DNA of 14,443 bases from JBKJZO01 sp046715235 (GCA_046715235.1 JBKJZO010000180.1:1-14443), one strand, 5' to 3'. Numbered from the stretch's first letter, positions 1 to 6,787 are shown. Made by a program: numbers and translations. Notes: a model not told the origin generated them from the letters alone.

Positions 1-226
1 ACGAGTACGCCGCGACGCCGCGAGCCGCATCGTCTGGGGGAAGCGACGCGATCGCGTTGTAGGCGACGCGGAACTTGAACGCACCGACGCGCTGCAGGTT
101 CTGGGCCTTGAGGAACACGCTGGCGCCGACGAGAGCGTCCAACGTGTGCGACGTGAGCACCGGCGTGCGGTGGGCGACTCCGGCGAGCCGCTGCGCCGCC
201 GCCGCGATGTCGTCGACGCCGATCAC
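1..226 (-). CDS. PLP-dependent threonine/serine dehydratase-like enzyme (N-terminal part, gene runs off the window)
   Basis: This is the first 75 codons of a fold-type II pyridoxal-phosphate enzyme of the threonine dehydratase / serine racemase / 3-hydroxyaspartate ammonia-lyase family. Such enzymes deaminate or racemise hydroxy-amino acids in the cytosol. My translation begins MIGVDDIAAAAQRL and contains LKAQNLQ (residues 39-45) followed by RVGAFKFR (46-53). Lys51 is the expected Schiff-base lysine. The GAFKFR form, rather than the SFKIR form, recalls yeast SRY1-type enzymes, but 75 residues cannot settle the substrate. The start is a GTG at 226-224 that overlaps the stop of the upstream gene (GTGA), with GGGGAG about 7 bases before it. 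The family usually has Gly after the FKFR/FKIR motif, but here it is Val54. The catalytic C-terminal two thirds lie beyond base 1. Family call is firm; exact reaction is unknown. Confidence 0.8.
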   Translation of the reverse strand, partial: MIGVDDIAAAAQRLAGVAHRTPVLTSHTLDALVGASVFLKAQNLQRVGAFKFRVAYNAIASLPPDDAARGVAAYS

Positions 227-702
227 TTCGCGTCTCCCCTGTTCAGCTCAACGGCGCGGTGCAGCTCGACGGCCTTGCGCAGCGCGCGCCGGCCGCGCAT
301 CGTGTCGCGGGCGTCGCCGTACGCCAGGCCCAGTTCGTACCACCCGCGCCAGTCCTGTGGCGTGTCCTTCACCCGCTCGCTGACCCGGTCGAAGGCCGCG
401 TCGGCGGCGTCGCGGTCGGGCCGGCCGGAGGGCGAGAGCGCTAGCGGGGCGTCATCAGAAACAGCGGTCAGGTCGTACTCGCGGGACAGGATCTCGACCT
501 GTCGCCCGAACCGAAGCTCAGCGAAGACGAGTCCGACGGCGACCGCGACGAGCACGAGCAGGGCGGCTCCGGTGCCTCGCGATGCGAACCGGTCGTCGCG
601 GATCATCGCCCACCCGGCCGAGGCGATCAGGTAGGCGTAGAACAGCAGCAACGGCGTCAGCACGAGCAGCACGAGACGCCGCGGGCCGAGCCGTTTGCGC
701 AT
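223..702 (-). CDS. Two-TM membrane protein with TPR-like C-terminal region
   Basis: A 159-residue protein that I cannot name. A basic N-terminus (MRKRLGPRR) leads into two hydrophobic segments at about residues 9-30 and 45-62, separated by a short loop with WAMIRDDR. After them comes an acidic linker and a soluble tail. The tail (about 114-152, TPQDWRGWYELGLAYGD then RGRRALRKAVEL) matches the helix-turn-helix pattern of a single tetratricopeptide unit: W-LG-AY followed by an A-rich second helix. It is probably membrane-anchored with the tail in the cytoplasm, an inference from the positive N-terminus and the even number of helices. The ATG at 702-700 overlaps the dapB stop (TGATG), so it is probably translated by coupling to dapB. 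Its own stop overlaps the start of the PLP enzyme. A longer reading upstream in the same frame lies wholly inside dapB and is rejected. A scaffold role is possible, but nothing in the sequence assigns one. Confidence 0.8.
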   Translation of the reverse strand: MRKRLGPRRLVLLVLTPLLLFYAYLIASAGWAMIRDDRFASRGTGAALLVLVAVAVGLVFAELRFGRQVEILSREYDLTAVSDDAPLALSPSGRPDRDAADAAFDRVSERVKDTPQDWRGWYELGLAYGDARDTMRGRRALRKAVELHRAVELNRGDAK

Positions 703-1451
703 CACATCTCGAGCAGTGACTCGATGCCGACAGTGAGACCGGGACGTTCGGCGACGTGGCGCACGGCAAGCAGAACGCCGGGCATGAACGACGCGCGGTC
801 GAGCGAGTCGTGCCTGATCGTCAGCGTCTCCCCGGACCCGCCGAGCAGAACCTCCTGATGCGCAACCAGTCCGGCCAGCCGCACCGCATGCACGCGCACG
901 CCGTCGACATCGGCTCCCCGCGCGCCGTCGAGAGATGTCGTCGTCGCGTCGGGCGACGCCGGCTTGCCCGCACGTGCTTGCGCGACGAGCTCCGCCGTAC
1001 GCCGAGCAGTGCCGCTGGGGGCATCGGCCTTGCCCGGATGATGCAGCTCGACGATCTCGACCGACTCGTAGTGCGGCGCGGCCAGTTGCGCGAAGCGCAT
1101 CATCAGCACCGCGCCGATGCCGAAGTTGGGCGCGATCAGGACGTTGGCTTTCGCGTCGGCCGTCCAGTCGCGAACCTGCTGCAGGCGCTCGTCGGTCCAG
1201 CCCGTCGTACCAACGACGGAGTGGATGCCGTGCTCGACGCACCACTGCACGTTGTCCATGACGGCGTCGGGATGCGTGAAGTCGACCACGACCTGCGCGC
1301 CGCTCTTGCTGAGCTGGTCCAGCGAATCGCCCGCGTCGAGCGAGGCGACCAGCTCCAGGTCAGGCGCGCCCTCGACGGCGCGGCACACTTCGGCACCCAT
1401 CCGGCCAAGGGCACCGAGTACGCCGACCCGGATCGCAGGCACCTCCGACAC
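702..1451 (-). CDS. dapB: 4-hydroxy-tetrahydrodipicolinate reductase (DapB)
   Basis: This cytosolic enzyme reduces (dehydrated) 4-hydroxy-tetrahydrodipicolinate to tetrahydrodipicolinate with NAD(P)H, in the diaminopimelate/lysine pathway that feeds peptidoglycan. All family marks are present in its 249 residues, a normal length. They are the Rossmann nucleotide motif GVLGALGRMG (10-19), DFTHPDA (57-63), GTTGW (81-85), PNFGIG (108-113), and the substrate/catalytic motif ELHHPGKADAPSGTA (135-149) with His137/His138 and Lys141. The start shown is a GTG at 1451-1449, five bases after the stop of the M16 peptidase. No clear Shine-Dalgarno sequence precedes it, which fits coupling to the upstream gene. 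An in-frame GTG three codons later is the alternative start. No dapA is seen in the window. Downstream it overlaps the TPR-like membrane protein. Confidence 0.96.
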   Translation of the reverse strand: MSEVPAIRVGVLGALGRMGAEVCRAVEGAPDLELVASLDAGDSLDQLSKSGAQVVVDFTHPDAVMDNVQWCVEHGIHSVVGTTGWTDERLQQVRDWTADAKANVLIAPNFGIGAVLMMRFAQLAAPHYESVEIVELHHPGKADAPSGTARRTAELVAQARAGKPASPDATTTSLDGARGADVDGVRVHAVRLAGLVAHQEVLLGGSGETLTIRHDSLDRASFMPGVLLAVRHVAERPGLTVGIESLLEM

Positions 1452-1456
1452 GGCCG

Positions 1457-2773
1457 TCAGGCCACCGCGGCGGAGAAGTCGGCGTCGTCGTCGAACGGAC
1501 CGATGACAGCGAGCGAGAGCGTGCGGTCGTCGAGCAGATCGGCGGCGACCCCACGAGCGTCGTCGAGGGTGACGGCGTCGATGCGGCGAATGACCTCGTC
1601 GACGGTGAGTACCTCGTTATGCACCAGCTCGCCCTTGCCGAGCCGGGTCATCCGCGAGCCGGTGTCCTCGAGACCGAGCACGAGCGAGCCCTTGAGCTGA
1701 CCCTTGCCCCGGGCGAGCTCGTCGTCAGTGATGCCATAGGTCGCGATCTGGTCGAGCTGCTCGCGGCAGATCTTGAGCACTTCGCGCGCCTTGGCCGGCA
1801 TGCAGCCGGCGTAGACGCCGAACAGCCCCGTGTCGGCGTACTGCGACGAGTAGCTGTAGACCGAATAGGCAAGACCGCGCTTCTCGCGGACCTCTTGGAA
1901 CAGCCGCGACGACATGCCGCCGCCCAGTGCGTTGTTGAGCACGCCGAGCGAGTAGCGCCGTTCGTCGCTGTGCGCCATGCCGACGGTCCCGAGCACGAGG
2001 TTGGCTTGCTCTGTCGGGCGGCGGATGAGGTCGACGGACGACTGCGGCTTGCGCATGCCGTTGGCGCGGCGCCGACTCGCCGGCTTGGCCACGTCGTCAT
2101 CGAGCAGGCCGGTGCCCTTGAAAGCCCGGCGAACCAGCTTCACGACAGTCGCGTGATCGAGGTTGCCGGCAGCCGCGACGACCATGTCGCTCGGGCGGTA
2201 GCGCCGCTTCCAGTAGCCGTGCACCGCGCTGCGCGCGACGTTGGTGATCGAGTCGACGGTGCCGAGGACCGGACGTCCGAGCGGATGGTCGCCAAAGACC
2301 GTCTGCGCGAACGCGTCGTGCACGACGTCGTCAGGTGCGTCGTCGTGCATGGCGATCTCTTCGAGGATGACGCCGCGCTCCGAGTCGACGTCGGCGGTGG
2401 TGATGAGTGACGACGTCACCATGTCGCTGATGACGTCGACGGCGAGAGGCATGTCGACATCGAGCACCCGCGCGTAGAAGCAGGTGTACTCCTTGGCGGT
2501 GAAGGCGTTCATCTCGCCGCCGACAGCGTCCATCACAGCCGCGATCTCCATGGCCGAGCGACGCCGCGTGCCTTTGAACAGCAGGTGCTCGAGGAAGTGC
2601 GACGCCCCCGCCAGGCCCGGCGTCTCGTCACGCGATCCGACGTTGACCCAGATCCCGAAGGCGACAGACCGCACGCCCGGCATCGACTCGGTGACGACAC
2701 GCAGCCCACCCGGCAGGACGGTGCGACGGATCACGCCGCCGTCCGCCTGCCGGGCGATGGTCTGCGTTGCCAC
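1457..2773 (-). CDS. M16-family zinc metallopeptidase (pitrilysin / processing-peptidase type)
   Basis: A 438-residue single-chain M16B-type peptidase, the size class of the mitochondrial processing peptidase beta subunit and bacterial PqqL/YmxG-like proteins. The inverted zinc motif HFLEH is at residues 59-63 (His59, His63 as ligands, Glu62 catalytic). The distal Glu ligand lies in ERGVILEEI (about Glu139). The second M16 half carries the usual GGGMSSRLFQEVREKRGL block (about 286-303). No signal peptide or membrane segment is visible, so it is predicted cytosolic. Its substrates are unknown to me. The gene starts with a GTG at 2773-2771 whose first base is the last base of the pnp stop codon (TAGTG), so translation is probably coupled to pnp. 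This pnp - M16 - dapB order is common in actinobacteria. Despite the neighbour, there is no direct sequence sign that it processes PNPase. Confidence 0.93.
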   Translation of the reverse strand: MATQTIARQADGGVIRRTVLPGGLRVVTESMPGVRSVAFGIWVNVGSRDETPGLAGASHFLEHLLFKGTRRRSAMEIAAVMDAVGGEMNAFTAKEYTCFYARVLDVDMPLAVDVISDMVTSSLITTADVDSERGVILEEIAMHDDAPDDVVHDAFAQTVFGDHPLGRPVLGTVDSITNVARSAVHGYWKRRYRPSDMVVAAAGNLDHATVVKLVRRAFKGTGLLDDDVAKPASRRRANGMRKPQSSVDLIRRPTEQANLVLGTVGMAHSDERRYSLGVLNNALGGGMSSRLFQEVREKRGLAYSVYSYSSQYADTGLFGVYAGCMPAKAREVLKICREQLDQIATYGITDDELARGKGQLKGSLVLGLEDTGSRMTRLGKGELVHNEVLTVDEVIRRIDAVTLDDARGVAADLLDDRTLSLAVIGPFDDDADFSAAVA

Positions 2774-5163
2774 TAGTCGTCCGCGCCAGACTCCGCCGCG
2801 GGACCTGACGACGCCTCGGCTGCATTGCTGAACGTCGGGTTGCCAGCGGCGCCCTCGCCCGGGCCACCACCGCGCGTACGGCGACGGCTGCGGTCGCGGT
2901 CGCGGCCACCTTCGCGGCCACCCTCGGAACCGCCCTCGCCCTTGCCCCCGCCGGTCGCGTCGAGGGTGATGCCCGGATCAGACACGTCGTGATCGGTCTT
3001 CTCCGGGGCGCCTTCGCGGACCGGCACCAGGCTGATCTTGCCGCGCGGGTCGATCTCGGCGATCTCGACCTGCAGCTTGTCGCCGACGTTGACGACATCC
3101 TCGACCTTCTCGACCCGCTTGCCCTGGCCGAGCTTGCTGATGTGCACCAGGCCGTCCTTGCCGGGGGTCAGCGAGACGAACGCGCCGAACGCCGTCGTCT
3201 TGACGACGGTGCCGAGGTAGCGCTCGCCGACCAGCGGCATGGTCGGGCTGACGATCCCGCGGATGATCGCCAGAGCTGCCGCGGCTGACGTGCCGTCGGT
3301 GGCGCCGATGAAGATCGTGCCGTCGTCCTCGATCGAGATGTCGGCACCCGTGTCGGCCTGGATCTGGTTGATCATCTTGCCCTTCGGGCCGATGATCTCG
3401 CCGATCTTGTCGACGGGGACCTTCTCGGTGATGACGCGCGGCGCGAACGGAGACATCTCGGCCGGGCCGTCGATGGCCTCCTGCATGCGCTCGAGGATCG
3501 CGAGCCGGGCGACCTTGGCCTGCTGCAGCGCCTGACCGAGCACGGACGCGGGGATGCCGTCGAGCTTGGTGTCGAGCTGCAGTGCGGTCACGAACTCGCT
3601 GGTGCCGGCGACCTTGAAGTCCATGTCACCGAACGCGTCCTCAGCACCCAGAATGTCGGTCAGGGTGGCGTACTCGCCGCCTTCGAAGATCAGGCCCATC
3701 GCAATACCCGCAACCGGAGCCTTCAGTGGTACGCCGGCCGCGAGCAGCGACAGGGTCGAGCCGCAGACCGAGCCCATCGACGTCGAACCGTTGGAGCTGA
3801 CGGCTTCCGAAACCACGCGGATCGCGTAGGGGAAGTCCTCCTTCGACGGCACCACCGGCAGCAGTGCGCGCTCAGCCAGCGCGCCGTGACCGATCTCGCG
3901 ACGCTTCGGGCCACGCATGAAGCCCGTCTCGCCAGTCGAGTACGGCGGGAAGTTGTAGTGGTGCATGTAACGCTTGCGCGTCTCCGGGTTGAGCGTGTCG
4001 ACCATCTGCTCCATGCGCGTCATGTTGAGCGTCGTGACGTTGAGGATCTGCGTCTCGCCGCGCTCGAAGAGCGCCGAGCCGTGTACGCGCGGGAGCACGT
4101 TGACGTCGCAGGCGATCGGACGGATGTCCTCGAGACCGCGGCCGTCGATGCGCACCTTCTCGGTGGTGATGCGCTTGCGCACGAGCTTCTTGGTCAGTGA
4201 CCGGAAGGCCGCGGAGATCTCCTTCTCGCGACCCTCGAACTCGGTCGCGAGCTTCTCCTGCGCGAGCGACTTGATGCGGTCGAGCTCGGTCTCGCGCGTC
4301 TGCTTGTCGGCGATGGTCAGTGCCGCGCCGAGCTCGGACGCGACGGCGTTGGACACCGCCTCGAAGGCGTCGTCCTCGTAGTCGACGAACAGCGGGTAGT
4401 CGGCGGCCGGCTTGGCGGCCTTGCGGGCCAGCTCGACCTGCGCCTCGCATACGGCCTTGATCGCGGCCTTCGCGGCCTCGAGGCCGCTGGCGACGACGTC
4501 CTCAGTCGGCTGCGGAGCGCCATCGGCAACAAGCCCGACCGTCGCCGGCGTGGCTTCGGCCTCGACCATCATGATCGCGACATCGCCGTCGGGAAGGACG
4601 CTGCCCGCGACGACCATGTCGAAGGTGGCCCGGTCGCTCTCTTCCCAGGTCGGGAAGGCGATCCACTCACCGTCGACGTGACTGACGCGGGTCGCGCCCA
4701 CTGGGCCGCTGTAGGGCAGCCCGGCGAGCAGGGTGGACGCCGACGCGGCGTTGATCGCCACGACGTCGTACGGGTGCTCCGGGTCGAGCGCGAGCACGGT
4801 CGCCACGATGTGGATCTCGTTGCGCATGCCCTTGGGGAACGACGGGCGCAGCGGCCGGTCGATCAGCCGGCAGGTCAGGATCGCGTCCTCGCTCGCGCGG
4901 CCCTCGCGGCGGAAGAACCCGCCGGGAATCTTGCCGGCGGCGTACATGCGCTCCTCGACGTCGACCGTCAGCGGGAAGAAGTCGAGGTTTTCCTTCGGGT
5001 GCTTCGCGGCGGTGGTCGCCGAGAGCACGGTGGTGTCACCGAGCTTGACGAGTGCGGCGCCGCTGGCCTGCAGAGCAAGCCGTCCGGTCTCGAACGTGAT
5101 GGTGCGGTCACCGATAGTGGCCGTCGCGGAATGGACTTCGTGCGTTTTTCTGGGTGCCCCCAC
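2773..5163 (-). CDS. pnp: Polyribonucleotide nucleotidyltransferase (PNPase)
   Basis: PNPase degrades RNA 3'-to-5' by phosphorolysis and can add 3' tails; in actinobacteria it is often also the tailing enzyme. The 796 residues show the full layout. The first RNase PH core (about 12-145) carries FFRREGR (83-89). An all-helical linker (about 240-330) follows. The second, catalytic PH core (about 335-560) carries SSNGSTSMGSVCG (456-468) and ILGAEDAFGDMDFK (504-517), where Asp509, Asp515 and Lys517 match the known catalytic residues. A KH domain has IIGPKGK (590-596), and an S1 domain follows (about 645-718). A low-complexity Gly/Glu/Arg/Asp tail from about 719 to 796 makes it longer than the roughly 740 residues usual for the group. 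The start is GTG, supported by AAGGAGGAG at 5167-5175. It follows rpsO across a hairpin-rich spacer. Confidence 0.98.
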   Translation of the reverse strand: MGAPRKTHEVHSATATIGDRTITFETGRLALQASGAALVKLGDTTVLSATTAAKHPKENLDFFPLTVDVEERMYAAGKIPGGFFRREGRASEDAILTCRLIDRPLRPSFPKGMRNEIHIVATVLALDPEHPYDVVAINAASASTLLAGLPYSGPVGATRVSHVDGEWIAFPTWEESDRATFDMVVAGSVLPDGDVAIMMVEAEATPATVGLVADGAPQPTEDVVASGLEAAKAAIKAVCEAQVELARKAAKPAADYPLFVDYEDDAFEAVSNAVASELGAALTIADKQTRETELDRIKSLAQEKLATEFEGREKEISAAFRSLTKKLVRKRITTEKVRIDGRGLEDIRPIACDVNVLPRVHGSALFERGETQILNVTTLNMTRMEQMVDTLNPETRKRYMHHYNFPPYSTGETGFMRGPKRREIGHGALAERALLPVVPSKEDFPYAIRVVSEAVSSNGSTSMGSVCGSTLSLLAAGVPLKAPVAGIAMGLIFEGGEYATLTDILGAEDAFGDMDFKVAGTSEFVTALQLDTKLDGIPASVLGQALQQAKVARLAILERMQEAIDGPAEMSPFAPRVITEKVPVDKIGEIIGPKGKMINQIQADTGADISIEDDGTIFIGATDGTSAAAALAIIRGIVSPTMPLVGERYLGTVVKTTAFGAFVSLTPGKDGLVHISKLGQGKRVEKVEDVVNVGDKLQVEIAEIDPRGKISLVPVREGAPEKTDHDVSDPGITLDATGGGKGEGGSEGGREGGRDRDRSRRRTRGGGPGEGAAGNPTFSNAAEASSGPAAESGADD

Positions 5164-5166
5164 GGG

Positions 5167-5175
5167 CTCCTCCTT
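5167..5175 (-). promoter_or_regulatory. Ribosome binding site of pnp
   Basis: On the minus strand AAGGAGGAG lies just before the GTG at 5163. The AAGGAGG core ends five bases from the start codon. It is one of the strongest Shine-Dalgarno sites in the window and fixes the pnp start. Confidence 0.8.
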
Positions 5176-5212
5176 GGCATACAGGAGCGCAGCAGCCAGG
5201 TGAGCGGGGATC

Positions 5213-5327
5213 GGTGCTCAGTAGAAGCACCCGGAGGAAGCTCCGGGAACCACTACCGAGGACCGGTCCTCGTACGCCCTCAACCCGGCGTGACGCCGTG
5301 CTCCGGCGTAGCCCCGCCGGTCGGCGG
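5213..5327 (-). promoter_or_regulatory. Hairpin cluster in the rpsO-pnp spacer (likely mRNA processing / pnp control region)
   Basis: The 196-base spacer between rpsO and pnp holds several perfect inverted repeats. GGTGCT/AGCACC is at 5213-5218 and 5226-5231. CCCGGAG/CTCCGGG is at 5230-5236 and 5241-5247 with a 4-base loop. The 16-base palindrome CGAGGACCGGTCCTCG is at 5257-5272. CGGCG/CGCCG is at 5286-5290 and 5294-5298. CCGGCG/CGCCGG is at 5303-5308 and 5315-5320. Some are mutually exclusive. None is followed on the minus strand by a run of T, so a simple intrinsic terminator is unlikely. In E. coli and Streptomyces the equivalent spacer forms a stem cut by RNase III, through which PNPase lowers its own synthesis. 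The same role here is inferred from position and structure. Confidence 0.6.
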
Positions 5328-5359
5328 AGCGATAGCGCGGTTGTGCAACCGACGCAGTG

Positions 5360-5629
5360 CTAGCGACGCAGGCCGAGACGCTCGATGAGCGACCGGTAGC
5401 GCGTGATGTCGGTCTTGGCGAGATATTGCAGCAGACGACGGCGGCGTCCGACCAGCAGGAGCAGGCCGCGGCGGCTGTGGTGATCGTGCTTGTGCATCTT
5501 GAGGTGCTCGGTCAGGTCGGCGATGCGCTTGGTCAGCATCGCTACTTGTACCTCGGGTGATCCGGTGTCGTTCTCGACCGTCGCGTAGTCGGTCATGATC
5601 TGCTTCTTGACGTCCTGGGCGAGAGGCAC
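5360..5629 (-). CDS. rpsO: 30S ribosomal protein S15
   Basis: S15 is a primary 16S rRNA-binding protein of the 30S platform. Starting at the GTG at 5629-5627 gives exactly 89 residues, the standard length. The family signatures are present: the TGSPEVQVAMLT region (22-33), LTEHLKMHKHDHHSRRGLL (39-57) and the basic block GRRRRLLQYL (61-70). A longer in-frame reading reaches 5734 but adds 35 residues unlike any S15 and passes through the promoter region, so it is rejected. The GTG start is backed by AAGGAG at 5640-5645. It is the first gene of the rpsO-pnp unit. In many actinobacteria ribF sits directly upstream, whereas here about 3.2 kb of accessory DNA separates them. Confidence 0.97.
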   Translation of the reverse strand: MPLAQDVKKQIMTDYATVENDTGSPEVQVAMLTKRIADLTEHLKMHKHDHHSRRGLLLLVGRRRRLLQYLAKTDITRYRSLIERLGLRR

Positions 5630-5639
5630 CGGGCCTGAG

Positions 5640-5645
5640 CTCCTT
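5640..5645 (-). promoter_or_regulatory. Ribosome binding site of rpsO
   Basis: AAGGAG on the minus strand lies 10 bases before the GTG at 5629. It supports the 89-residue S15 start over the longer in-frame reading. Confidence 0.7.
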
Positions 5646-5711
5646 TTGCGTGTGATCGCCGCGCCCGAGGTCTTGTTCACCCGGGCAGACAACAGCGAGC
5701 CGGCATCTGCC

Positions 5712-5783
5712 GACAACGCTCGAAAGGTTAGCACCCGGGCGGTTCTCGCACGGTATTGGTGCTCACCGCAAGAGCGTTGTCAA
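5712..5783 (-). promoter_or_regulatory. Candidate promoter region of rpsO with a 10-bp inverted repeat
   Basis: A perfect TTGACA (-35 like) sits on the minus strand at 5778-5783. At spacings of 17-19 only weak -10 sequences follow (CCAATA, CAATAC at about 5753-5759). About 50 bases downstream is an extended -10-like TGCTAACCT (about 5726-5734) nearer the gene. GACAACGCTC at 5712-5721 and its exact complement GAGCGTTGTC at 5772-5781 form an inverted repeat with a 50-base gap, and one arm overlaps the TTGACA. This region would drive rpsO-pnp, but neither promoter is certain. Confidence 0.35.
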
Positions 5784-6022
5784 TCCCGCCCCCAGCCGTT
5801 GGAGTAGCCCGTTCGGACACGCCACAGTCGCGCTGCAGTCGCGCACAGGACCCGGCGGATCCCGGAAACGTAGGGGCGCGCTCGGGTCGATCGCGAGTAC
5901 ATACCCCCGCCCGCGGAAAGCCGCCGTCCTCGACGTCAACATGCCACGGAACCCGTTTCACGGGCTAGGCAGAGGGCGGGTGAGGGTGGCCGCGCTCGAC
6001 CCCAAAGCACGAGCTGGGAAGC
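5784..6022. other. Intergenic stretch between the four-TM membrane gene and the rpsO promoter
   Basis: With the rpsO leader this makes about 390 bases without a convincing gene. Short open frames here lack ribosome sites and family features. I see a short inverted repeat CCCGT/ACGGG at 5952-5956 and 5960-5964 and a G-rich patch around 5971-5990. No tRNA cloverleaf, no direct repeats and no mobile-element ends were recognised. Confidence 0.5.
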
Positions 6023-6034
6023 TCATTCCAGCTC
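6011..6034 (-). terminator. Possible terminator hairpin at the end of the four-TM gene
   Basis: GAGCTGG at 6011-6017 and CCAGCTC at 6028-6034 form a perfect 7-bp stem. It can extend with AA/TT past one bulged base, and it spans the stop codon of the membrane gene at 6023. On the minus strand only a short CTTT follows, so efficiency as an intrinsic terminator is doubtful. Confidence 0.35.
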
Positions 6035-6481
6035 AGGCGGTGATTTCGCGACTTTGGACGGGGTTGACTCGCCGTCCGGCCAGGCGCTGGTTGCGAGCAA
6101 GAACGGAGCAATCGCTAAGGCGGCCGATGCTCCTGACAACGCACCAAGAACCGTTGCCTCTATGATGGGCGACAATTCATCACGCATGGAGAACGCGATC
6201 AGTACAAGCCCAACTATTATCGGCGCCCCCGACCGTGTCCTTTGAACGGCCTCCGGCGACGTTCTAGGTAGCTCCCATACGTAAATTGACGCGGCGACCA
6301 ATAGGCTAATACTCGCCGCGAGGAACCAAGCTCGGGTCCAGTCTGTGGGGACAGGCGATTTGTCCCTAGTTTCCATAGAGTCGGAGACAATTATGGCAGC
6401 GAAGAAGACGAAGAGCGGCGCAACCCGCCTATGCTTCGTTACTTCCCCCGGTGCGAAGCCAGGCCGTCTGAAAGTACGCAC
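6023..6481 (-). CDS. Small four-TM membrane protein, unknown function (possible immunity protein)
   Basis: A 152-residue protein that I do not recognise. Hydrophobic segments lie at about 19-34 (VAPLFVFFAAIIVS), 51-70 (AWFLAASISLLVAASIYVWE), 85-99 (GAPIIVGLVLIAFS) and 106-131 (IIEATVLGALSGASAALAI and on). A basic N-terminus and a short polar C-terminus flank them, so it is probably an integral membrane protein with both ends inside. Codons are less G/C-biased than in the neighbours (ATA, ATT and CTA all appear); 6121-6420 has about 56% GC by hand count. The GTG at 6481 has GAGGA four bases before it; an ATG at 6376 is the alternative and has no ribosome site. It lies 65 bases downstream of a glycine-zipper segment on the same strand. 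That order would suit a toxin and its membrane immunity protein, but this is inference from layout and hydrophobicity only. Confidence 0.6.
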   Translation of the reverse strand: MRTFRRPGFAPGEVTKHRRVAPLFVFFAAIIVSDSMETRDKSPVPTDWTRAWFLAASISLLVAASIYVWELPRTSPEAVQRTRSGAPIIVGLVLIAFSMRDELSPIIEATVLGALSGASAALAIAPFLLATSAWPDGESTPSKVAKSPPELE

Positions 6482-6546
6482 GATTCCTCGTCGGGGTAGG
6501 CGGGATTAAGCGGCGTATCGCTATTGGCATCGCCTATTACATATAG

Positions 6547-6750
6547 TCATTCCAGACAATAGCTGGTGACGCCAGGCACTTTGGACTTCGGGGCAACCAA
6601 ACCCTTTCCGAAGTGCTCGCCCAGTGTGCCACCAGCCCAACTACCGACGGCAATACCGACTCCGCAAGCAATGACTGTAAAACACGCCAGGCTACCGATA
6701 GCGCCGCCGGCGACGCTTCCGGCTGTAGCAGATCCCGCGATCACCAAGGA
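6547..6750 (-). pseudogene. Glycine-zipper C-terminal segment (5'-truncated toxin-like gene or very small peptide gene)
   Basis: The last 67 codons before the stop at 6547 encode a hydrophobic glycine-zipper stretch (SATAGSVAGGAIGSLACF, then GVGIAVGSWAGGTLGEHFGK) with a short tail ending SYCLE. G-x-x-x-G spacing in alpha-helical segments is typical of membrane-inserting regions near the ends of polymorphic toxins, type VII secretion substrates and some bacteriocins. The frame stays open up to 7008, but beyond about 6750 the sequence is Ser/Arg-rich and antisense to the plus-strand gene, so I do not count it as coding. No start codon with a ribosome site exists: TTG at 6747 and GTG at 6744 have none. 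I therefore read it as a 3' remnant. The alternative is an intact peptide of about 65 residues with a poor start. Confidence 0.45.
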
Positions 6751-6787
6751 GTGCGGCTCGGGCTCGCCGGACGACGACGGCTTCAAT

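Noticed and set aside
756..2410. Plus-strand open frames of 314 and 263 codons opposite dapB and the M16 peptidase
   Set aside because: They are shadows of verified minus-strand genes, with low-complexity translations and no recognisable motifs.
5630..5734. 35-residue N-terminal extension of S15
   Set aside because: It passes through the likely promoter and leader. The GTG at 5629 gives the standard 89-residue S15 and has AAGGAG upstream.
5728..5968. Short open frames in the rpsO upstream region (about 70-77 codons, both strands)
   Set aside because: No ribosome sites, no motifs, and mirror-image frames on both strands, as expected by chance at this GC.
5941..5970. Possible tRNA 3' remnant or attachment site near the CCCGT/ACGGG repeat
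   Set aside because: No T-loop consensus, no acceptor pairing and no second copy of the sequence in the window.
6566..6754. N-terminal 60 or so codons of the plus-strand open frame starting at GTG 6566
   Set aside because: There is no ribosome site or signal peptide, the translation is Pro/Ala-rich filler, and the opposite strand carries the glycine-zipper coding sequence.
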